This document shows positions 56,385-64,000 of a stretch of 64,000 bases of DNA, one piece after another. The notes below the pieces were generated by a model. That model saw only the letters and a list, made by a program, of their open reading frames with translations, was not told the origin of the DNA and did not search any database. The stretch lies in contig CM039464.1 in assembly GCA_022414725.1 (NCBI GenBank), forward strand, positions 24,623,529-24,687,528, read 5' to 3'. Each line of letters starts with the position of its first letter. Position 1 is the first letter of the stretch. A program made the translations under genes and the position numbers. This DNA is from Microglena sp. YARC. Taxonomy: Eukaryota; Chlorophyta; Chlorophyceae; Chlamydomonadales; Chlamydomonadaceae.

Positions 56385-56893
56385 GGTGAGGTCTTCTGTG
56401 TAGGAGTCTTGGCGTTGTAGGTCGGAGTGTTGGGATAGGGGGAGTTACGAGGGCGGGGCAGGGGAAGAGGGGATGGAGTGTGTGTGGGAATTGGCGATCC
56501 AAAGGGATCCAGCGGATTATTACCGGTAGATGAACGTTGCCAAGCGGCAATGTTCGACGACAGAAGCTTCTCTTAAGCTGGAGGCGTAGACAAATTGATC
56601 GTCTGAGATCAATACAGCACTGTGTGGGTCTCGGTGAGGGCGTCGTCCTATACTCACTTCATAGATTTCGGTGACTTGTGGTCGCTCTTGCTTGCTCCAG
56701 TCGTAGGACGCAGTGGCAGATCCAAGGATTCTTGGTAGGAAGCGGCAGGCGGAGCAGCGGGAAGTAGGATCCGCACAGGGAGTCCAGGTGCTTAGTTAAA
56801 ACTCGGGCCTTCGACAAGTCAGAGGGGAACTGAATCCGAACGCGGAAATCAGCGGCTGTTCTTCGTTAGCGTCTAAAGATGGCGCACATAACC

Positions 56894-57121
56894 TGTTAAT
56901 GTAAGATCGTTACAACGGCATAGGCTCGATAGAGGAGAAGATGCTATTAAGCGCGACAGGCGCAATCATATAGAATAGAGATGTGTACTGCAGGGTACTG
57001 CAGTCACGTGCAGGCCACAGCTAGCCTGAGGCCTGGCGGCAGGCAACACGGTACCAGGAGGAAAAGGTACCGGTGTGCATTATGCCGACTCAGAGACTGA
57101 TATATAAATCAGTCAATAACA
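56894..57121 (-). repeat. LTR of element 2 (5' LTR)
   Basis: 228 bp with TG...CA ends on the minus strand. Confidence 0.95.
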
Positions 57122-57166
57122 GAAGACGTAACAGGACAAAAGGCAGAGGATATCAGGGCTCAGACC

Positions 57167-57340
57167 TATGCGATAGTCTCGCGACATGTTCAAAATCTTC
57201 AAAATCTTCACAGTCTCAGATTTCCCCAAGAAAACCGGTCCAATTTGCCGGTTAAAGTGTCTTCCCTGACATCTACGCAACCCGTGTTCGATTCCCGCTG
57301 GGGTCGGCTTACCTCGGTGGGCATTTTTTCGCGTACGGAC
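57167..57340 (+). repeat. TTGGTCGGCC-family element, continuation
   Basis: TATGCGATAG, AAAACCGGTCCAATTTGCCG, GTGTTCGATTCCCGCTGGGG and GGGCATTTTTTCGCGTACGG as in the copy at 27472; then it breaks off into block D1-like sequence. Confidence 0.75.
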
Positions 57341-58104
57341 AGCGTTGTACAAAAAGTCACATCTCAGACACAGATTTTTGAGGGTTTATTACATTGAAAA
57401 CGTAGTATATATTGGGGTGGGGGGGGGGGGGGGGGGGGGGGGATATTATAGACCGGTTCTCCCGGTCCAGCTAGAGTAGTGTCCTATAGGTAGTGCGCCA
57501 GGCCCTCTGCCTGGAAGCTTCCATAGTAGTGCCTCTGCCCGCTAGGGCCGGCATCTACCGGCGACAGTACCCTGAGGTACTGTCGCCTTTCCCTTCTTAT
57601 ACCTGCCATGTCGCCTGACATGCTATCACGATTGTAAGCACACGCCCTAGTCCATTCCTTGTGAGAGTGCTCAAGACATATCGCTCCGGAAAGCTGAAGG
57701 GGGGACTCGACCATGTGGGACACGACGGGGGGTACTGCATGAGAGGTACTGCTCGAGTTCGCGACGACTCTCAGAAGGCAAGATTGGACAATTGCCATCC
57801 TAAGTTGCCTTCTCTACAGATATGAAATTGCTGAGTGAACTACCGTATCTCGTCATCATATTATATCATTATTATCTCGTCATTATATATTTTTGATTTT
57901 CAGCACTACCGTACATTGAGGCCATCCAACTTGACTGTTTAGACCCATGCTGGGCTTGAGATGTGCAATTTGTTTTTACATTTTTGCCACAAACGTTTTG
58001 AGGTATTTTGGCAATGCCAGGCATAGGTGCCTGGCATTGCCTAATAGTCATAGGCGTCAGTACAGCAGAATATTTATGATTTAGTGAGCCATGTTTCGTT
58101 TTTA
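57340..58104. repeat. Duplicated block D1, second copy
   Basis: Partner of 28330-28675. Carries a G24 run (57419-57442), a 12-bp-stem hairpin GGCGACAGTACC/GGTACTGTCGCC (57560-57587) and a 14-bp-stem hairpin GGCAATGCCAGGCA/TGCCTGGCATTGCC (58010-58041). No gene seen. Confidence 0.8.
57419..57442. repeat. Poly-G tract (24)
   Basis: Uninterrupted run of 24 G. Confidence 0.95.
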
Positions 58105-58128
58105 TCTTCTGCTAAGGTAGAAATCGAG

Positions 58129-58153
58129 CCCCCCCCCCCCCCCCCCCCCCCCC
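58129..58153. repeat. Poly-C tract (25)
   Basis: Aligned with the C19 run at 35867-35885 of the paralogous block. Confidence 0.95.
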
Positions 58154-58568
58154 ATCCCGCTGGCTTCAATGTTTGGGGCCTGGTCCTGCCACTTTTATTT
58201 GCCCCCTCCCGCCAGGCCACAACATATGTCAAGTTAACTGCAGCGACCCAAAATCCCCCCCAAAGTGCGCCGCTAGGTTTAAAGACGCCCAGCATAGCGC
58301 TAATAGAGGGAACTGATATGCTTAGGGCGCACAGGGAGATTTGGAAGACGGCGAGTAGCCCCGACTTGGCTGAGAAACCAGGTGACACTTTTTCTTCCTC
58401 TTCTTTGTCCCAGATGTCGACCGATGCCATTGTCCCAAGCCAATTGCAGATTCCACACAATGCACACGCCACCCCCGGTAGCCATTGCTTCCAACTGATT
58501 TGAACACCTTCCAAACACCTACCATTGCTTCTAACTGCTTGCAACCCACGACATGCAAACACAGTCCT

Positions 58569-58595
58569 CCCCCCCCCCCCCCCCCCCCCCCCCCC
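58569..58595. repeat. Poly-C tract (27)
   Basis: The paralogous position 36524-36533 has a short, mixed C/T run instead. Confidence 0.95.
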
Positions 58596-59204
58596 AAACA
58601 CACACACACACACAAGCCCGACGACCCGCAAACCAGGCGCGGCCGACCCCTTTGAGGGGTGTGGATGGTGTGTGGATGGGTAGAGCTATCTTCCTGGGGG
58701 ACATAATGGAATTTAAATGTCCACGCACACCCAACGCATGCGTCACATATCATGCATGCATCACACCTCACATATCATGCATGCATCACACCTCACATAC
58801 ATCAAACCAAATACATGCATTACAACTCAAACATGCATTACACACCTTGCATGCACCACATAACACCAGGGCACAGACCATTCATTGTGTGGACAGTGCA
58901 TGAATGGGGCGTAAAACACGAAAATGGGAATTTGATACGCCTTGCCATGGGGCTTGAGGTTGAAGGAACCTTCCCGTTGGCTTGCACTAGTTTATGGTTA
59001 CTGTGGGTTTTGCCTTCGCAGACCCCTACTGCGCCTGAGCTCGGACTACCGCGCGACAGCACGGAGGAAAGTTCTCGGCCACTTTCAAGGAGGCAGGTCG
59101 GCAATCATGAATGGGGCGTACTAATTTTGTACCGAACTGTGTCACCAGCTCTTTCACAAAGCAATCGTATTGTCTCTCCATTCCTATTCTCAATCTCGAT
59201 TCAG

Positions 59205-60608
59205 GTATACATTGATAAGCTATGCTGCAATGTATTGTGATATGGTGTGCAGTGATAAGCTATGCAGATTATGAGCTATGCTGTGCTGTGTTGTGATAAG
59301 GTGTGCAGTGATAAACAATGTAGGTGATAAGCTACGCTTTGCTGTATTATGATATGGTGTGCAGTGATCAGCTATGCACATGATAAGCTACGCTGTGATA
59401 TGTTGTAAAAAGGTGTGCAGATGAAAAACTATGCTCTGCTGTGTTATGATGCGATGTGAAGTGATTAGCTATGAAAATGATAAGCTATGCTGTGCTGTGT
59501 TGTGAAACGGTGTGCAGTGATAAACAATGTAGATGATGAGCTAGGCTGTACTGTGTTTTGATACGGTGTGCAGTGATAAGCAATGTAGATGATAAGCTAG
59601 GCTGTACTGTGTTTTGATACGGTGTGCTGTGATAAGCTATCAAGATGATAAGCTATGCTTTACTGTGTTGTGAAACTTTGTGCAGTGATAAGCTATGTAG
59701 ATGACAAGCTATGCTTTACTGTGTTGTGATAAGGTGTGCAGATGACAAGCTATGCATATGACAAGCTATGCTGTGCTGTGTTGTGATGAGGTGTGCAGTG
59801 ATAAGAAATGTAGATGATAAGCTATGTTATGCTGTGTTGTGATAAGGTGTGCAGTGATAAGCTATGCACATGATAAGCTATGCTGTGATATGTTGTGATA
59901 AGGTGTGCAGATGATAAGCTATGCTGTGCTGTGTTGTGATACGGTGTGCAGTGATAAGCAATGCAGATGACAATCTAAGCTTTACTGTTGTGTGAAGCGG
60001 TGTGCTGTGATAAGCTATGCTGCGCCGTATTGTGATGAGGTGTGCAGTGATAAGCAATGTAGATGATAAGCTAGGCTATGCTGTGCTGTGATAAGGTGTG
60101 CAGTGATAAGCTATGCACATGATAAGCTATGCTGTGATATGTTGTGATAAGGTGTGCAGATGACAAGCTATGCTGTGCTGTGTTGTGATCAGTTGTGCAG
60201 TGATAAGCAATGAAGATGATAAGCTATGCTTTACTGTGTTGTGAAACGGTGTGCATATGATAAGCTATGCTGTGTTGTGTTGTGATACGGTGTGCAGTGA
60301 TTAGCAATGCCGATGACAAGCTACGCTGTGATGTGTTGTGATAAGGTGTGCAGTGATAAGCTATGCAGATGAGAAGCTATGCTGTGATGCGTTGTGGTGT
60401 GCTATGATATTTTCCGCTATGATAGGCATATGCAGTGATAAGTCGGGCAGTGAGAAGGAGTGCAGTGATTAGCTATGCATCGATAAGCCATGGTGTGTTA
60501 TGCTGTTATGAGCTAAAAAGTCATAATCTTTGTAGTGATAAGTTGTTCAGAGATAAGCTGTGCAATGATAAGCTGTACCGCAATTAGCTGTGTAGTGATC
60601 AGCTAAAT
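59205..60608. repeat. ~56-bp satellite (GATAAGCTATGC)
   Basis: About 25 diverged units combining GTGTGCAGTGATAAGCTATGC and GCTGTGCTGTGTTGTGATA. No open frame. Starts exactly where similarity of block D2 ends. Confidence 0.9.
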
Positions 60609-60616
60609 AGTGATTA

Positions 60617-60827
60617 AAAAAGTAATGATAACGCCAGGTGGGGCGTGGTTTTAAGGGAGCCCTGTCTTACGGCGGTTGAGATCGGGCTGCTACTTCTCCT
60701 GGACAGTGCTACCATGGCGGTTGAAAGCGACCGCGGACACTAAAGCGCACCCATAGAGATTTGAATCCCAAACCATCTGATTTCAACGAGCTCTACCATT
60801 GCGTCAATCGTCGAAACGGGGTAAACA
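60617..60827 (-). mobile_element. tRNA-headed SINE, copy 2
   Basis: 211 bp inserted in the satellite, flanked by AGTGATTA (60609-60616, 60828-60835). On the minus strand the head reads GACGCAATGGTAGAGCTCG (A box) and GGGATTCAAATCTC (B-box-like). The body has CCATGGTAGCACTGTCCAG and CCACGCCCCACCTGGCGTTA, then TCATTACTTTTTT. The 3' domain is nearly identical to copy 1 while the heads differ. Confidence 0.85.
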
Positions 60828-60835
60828 AGTGATTA

Positions 60836-61640
60836 GCTATGTGGGGATGCGCTGTGCCAAGGTATGGTGTGATCGATTGTGCAGTGATAAGCTGTGCTGT
60901 GCGTGATCGATTGTGCAGTGATAAGCTGTGCTGTGCGTGATGACATGTGCCGTGTTGTGCTCTGTTGTGATAAGCTGTGTTGATTGTGTTGTGCTATGAT
61001 AGGCTTTGTTACGATAAGCTGTGCAGCTATACAATGTGCAGTGATAAGAAGTGTAGTGATACGCTAAGCTGTGATATGGTGTGTGATGATGAGCCGTCCA
61101 GTGACAAGCTATCCTGCATTGTGCAATGTTGTGATAAGCTATGTGGTAGAAAGCTTTATATGGACAAGCTATGTTGTGATAAGCTTTGTGGTTAAAATCT
61201 TTATATGGACAAGCTATAATGTGATAAGCTGTGGTAAAAAGCTTTATATGGACAAGCTATGTAGTGATAAGCTATGAGGTAAAAATCTTTATATGGACAA
61301 GCTATATATGTTGTGATAAGCTATGTGGTAAAAAGCTTTACATGGACAAGCTATGTTGTCCTGTGTTGTGATAAACTATGCAGTGATCAGCTATAGAGTG
61401 ATAAGGTATGCAATGCTATGAATAGTTGAGCAGTGATAAGCTTAGCAATGCTGAGCTCTGCTCTGCTATGACAAGCTATGCCATGATATGCTTTGCACTG
61501 AACAAGCGATGCAGTGATAAGCTGTGTAGTGATAAGCTATACAGTATCAAAATGTGCAATGATAAGCTATGCTATGATAGAATGTGCAACGATGCGCCGA
61601 GATGTGCTATGTAGTGAAGCTGTGTAGTGATACGCTCGGA
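60836..61640. repeat. GATAAGCT satellite, continued, with a 45-bp subarray
   Basis: Degenerate continuation of the satellite. 61130-61350 holds five 45-bp units with AAAAAGCTTTATATGGACAA. Confidence 0.88.
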
Positions 61641-62250
61641 TTGAATAAGGGTGGCTTAACGGTGGGATGCATGGTTCCGTGAGAATTCGATTGATGCATG
61701 CAAGAGTGTAGTTGATGATAATGATGATGATGAAATGCATAGGCATGCGTTTGGATTTTGGTTGGGATGTACGAAGTGGTGCATATCATCAAACCTGGTT
61801 GTGCATCTACTACCCCATGTTCTGAGGGGTTGGATGATTGAATGTTTGGGTGTGGTGTAGGTGTGGCTTTTTGACGAGATTGTTGACATGTTATAAAGAA
61901 AGTTGAGCAGTTGTAAGCTTTGTAAGTCGTGTAATCTGCGTAATCTGTGCGCTGGTAGACTGAGTAAGCTAAGCAAGCCATACAATGGTAAACTGTGCAA
62001 GCTACTGGAAGCTGAGTAGCTTGAGCATTGGTAGGCTGAGTAAGCTGAGCAAGCTATGTAAGTTGTGCAAGCTATGGCAGGTACTCAAGATGCGGAATTT
62101 TGAAGTGGTAGGCTATGTAAGCTGTGTACGCTGTGTAAGCTGCTTAGGTCATGCAAGCTGAGTCATTTGTGTAAGCTAAGTGATATGGTAAGTCAGGTGG
62201 TAAGCTGTGTTATCTATGAAAGCTGCGTAAGCTAAGCTAACTGTAAAAAA
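61641..62250. repeat. Unique segment, then GTAAGCT short repeats
   Basis: 61641-61900 looks unique. 61900-62250 consists of short irregular GTAAGCTGTG/GTAAGCTGAG units. No gene seen. Confidence 0.6.
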
Positions 62251-64000
62251 TTCCCACGTCGGTATTGGCTAGGGAGGTGTCAGGCGCCACCGCAAGGTGC
62301 TGCAGAGGTAGCTAGATGGGAAACTTGCAGCGCTTCTAGATGGTGGAGCCGCTCTGCCATCTCATCTAGGCTGACCGGGGCAGGGATGCTTGCAGCGTCT
62401 TACTCTTGCTCTAGGGTTTTCTTCTCTGAGCGGCTCCTGCGGGGTTGTCCCATGTGATGCGCCGGGGGGTTGCACGTCAGCGTGAGTATACTGGGCGAGG
62501 GCGCTTGCCCCGTTGCCCGAGTTCGTGCTTGGGACTTGGGGGAGGCCGACGGTTTCTCGTCCGAGGGAATTGGGAAGTGTGCAAATTGGCAGGCCTGGGA
62601 GAGCCAAAATTGGGGAGCGAATTGTCCATTTAATTTGAGCCGTGCGAGTTACTAGCAGCGAGAAGGCAGAGAGCGCTGATCTAGAGACATGCCAAAACGT
62701 GTAACCAGATCTGGCCCTACATGGCCTTTTGGGGTTCGAGGTTTTCATCTGTACGGTTCTAGCAATTTAACAGATGATTTTGACAGTTTACTTCCGGTAT
62801 TCTAGCTCCAGTCGTCCTTAAACGCTGAGGGTATTAACTTGAACTTGCACTTGGTTTCATGGCTCCAGCCTTTAAGGCTGCTCGCTTTCTTCGGCAATAC
62901 CATAATCAATGCAAATCAAAGAATAATTATACAAATATATTTGATCCAATCTGCGGGTCTAAGAGCCTGTTTGTAGATCTCTCACCGAAGTTACCGCCCG
63001 GCTCACTCTACAACCTCGACGCAGCTTGCAAGCTTGGGAGCTATTGATCAGGGTAGGAAAATGGCCTTCCTTGAATTTGTTGCTATGCCGCACTTTAGTT
63101 TTTACCCCTGCGGCGCACTCAAGGGGCATTTGGTGAAACCGCAAATTTCCTAGGCCATTCTTGCAAACGGTACCATCGCAAAAATAAATGATCACTCCCG
63201 GTAGCACGAACTGAAGCCCCCCGTCGGAATTTTTCCAGTTCATCAGCGTTTTTTGTTTACCTCCTCCTGATATCATGGTTGAGAAAGTCCCTTTAGCCTA
63301 GTTGGCTACCCCCGGACTGTAACAAAATGCACCATCAAACATGTCATACAGCTCTTTGTTTTCACACAGTTGCCTCAGGGCAGCTGTCCCCCATTCCCCC
63401 CAACAGTTTAAAGGCGGAATCTTAAGTGAAGTGTAAGCATTGGTCAAAAATCTGCCAGCTCTGTCTTTCCTTGAGTTACCCGGGTGAATATTCTGAATTT
63501 CTGACATGCTTTTGCAGGAATTGCATCCCTAGTAAATCAAAGTATACTTAATTCATACAACAATTATATTTATCTGAATTAAGATGAATTAATATTATTT
63601 ATTTAATGTTTGGGGAGTATTCTGAGTTTCTGACATGATTTAGCAGCCCCAGCCGCAGCAACATCCTATCCCTTGAACAACCTGGGCAACTCTTAGACTG
63701 GTGGTTCCTCGTTCCGTAGGAGTAGGAAAGGCCACATCACATATAATCCATCCAATCTAGGACTGGTGCAGGGAGACCCACCCTTTGAGGAAGCCATCCT
63801 TTTTTAAGAAGAAAAACCATACACATGACAATCCAGCCCTATGATACCTCTGTTTATGTTTTAAGCTACACGTAGCAGCTTCATGGCAGCTCCTTTCTTG
63901 GGACAAACTTGAAGCTAGATAGTGTGTCTGAAAGCTGCCATTATGGTTATTACAGCAGTGCAGCTGACAGCTTTATGATTGCCATGTGCAGACCATATAA
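62251..64000. other. No gene identified
   Basis: Only short open frames without domains. 63290-63325 (TTTAGCCTAGTTGGCTACCC, then CGGACTGTAAC) and 63868-63895 resemble parts of the 3' blocks of copies A and C, so diverged repeat remnants are present. Confidence 0.4.

Larger units (their letters stand above)
52432..57121 (-). mobile_element. LTR retrotransposon 2: young copia-type gag-protease element without IN/RT
   Basis: 4690 bp with 228-bp LTRs (52432-52659, 56894-57121) that I find to differ at one base. Exact 5-bp target duplication GAAGA (52427-52431, 57122-57126). The minus strand carries primer site GGTTATGTGCGCCATC (56893-56878), Gag with CCHC, protease-like domain, acidic repeats, an unrecognised C-terminal domain, then polypurine tract (52667-52660) and 3' LTR. 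It lacks integrase, RT and RNase H, so must be mobilised in trans if still mobile. The coding frame has a frameshift in the protease region and one TAG although the LTRs are almost identical. Confidence 0.9.
52152..57158. mobile_element. Composite insertion containing LTR element 2
   Basis: Flanked by CTCAGACC (52144-52151, 57159-57166). Outside LTR element 2 only about 310 bp remain. Within these, TGTTAC (52165) and GTAACA (57128-57133) could be the ends of a solo LTR of about 270 bp into which element 2 later inserted, but the 5-bp flanks GATAT/GGACA do not match. Confidence 0.5.
58105..59215. repeat. Duplicated block D2, second copy
   Basis: Partner of 35845-37280, without the SINE and without the TTGGGG array. 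Has C25 (58129-58153) and C27 (58569-58595) runs and a short (AC)n. No gene seen. Confidence 0.85.

Noticed and set aside
52165..57133. Certain solo LTR around element 2
   Set aside because: TGTTAC/GTAACA ends are suggestive, but the flanking bases do not duplicate; kept only as an inference.

Overview
The window looks like nuclear DNA of a repeat-rich eukaryote. The only multi-exon gene that can be modelled has GT-AG introns. There are non-LTR (LINE) and copia-type LTR retroelements, MITEs, SINEs, and many satellite arrays and poly-C/poly-G tracts, and nothing looks like a bacterial operon. A green alga or other protist is my best guess, but this is inference. I cannot name the species.

Layout. 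0.2-0.9 kb is a 30-bp minisatellite. 1.0-1.6 kb is the 3' end of a LINE. 3.7-4.1 kb is a retroposed repeat of a family that recurs five more times (5' end TTGGTCGGCC, 3' end CCTACTATTT). 4.5-9.9 kb, minus strand, is one long open frame for a Gln-rich coiled-coil protein, broken only by TAG/TAA codons. 10.6-16.2 kb, minus strand, is a LINE with APE endonuclease, reverse transcriptase and a C-terminal nuclease-like domain; the 5' 1.2 kb of a second copy follows it head to tail. A 410-bp fold-back insertion sits inside it.

From 18.1 kb to 59.2 kb the window is dominated by a triplicated segment: copy A 18.1-27.5, copy B 39.9-45.5, copy C 45.7-52.2. More duplicated sequence follows copies A (to 37.3) and C (to 59.2). 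Each copy carries one member of a three-exon gene family of unknown function (copy B is frameshifted), then a Pro/Tyr-encoding minisatellite, a 15-bp VNTR, a possible further exon and a ~45-bp satellite. All three arrays differ in copy number between the copies.

The three copies act as mutual empty-site controls, which lets several insertions be defined to the base: a 1.62-kb insertion with an 8-bp target duplication (copy A), a 194-bp hAT-like MITE (copy B), a Harbinger-like MITE inside LTR element 1, a tRNA-headed SINE, and LTR element 2 with a 5-bp duplication. The two LTR elements (28.98-35.04 and 52.43-57.12, both minus strand) are the most interesting. Each has LTRs, a copia-like half-tRNA primer site, a polypurine tract, Gag with a CCHC knuckle and a protease-like domain. 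Where integrase and RT should be, they carry a conserved C-terminal domain that I do not recognise.

59.2-62.2 kb is a diverged satellite block split by a second copy of the SINE. The last 1.7 kb holds little that I can identify. No real tRNA, rRNA or CRISPR was found. Nearly all repeat relations are read by eye; percentages are approximate unless bases were counted.
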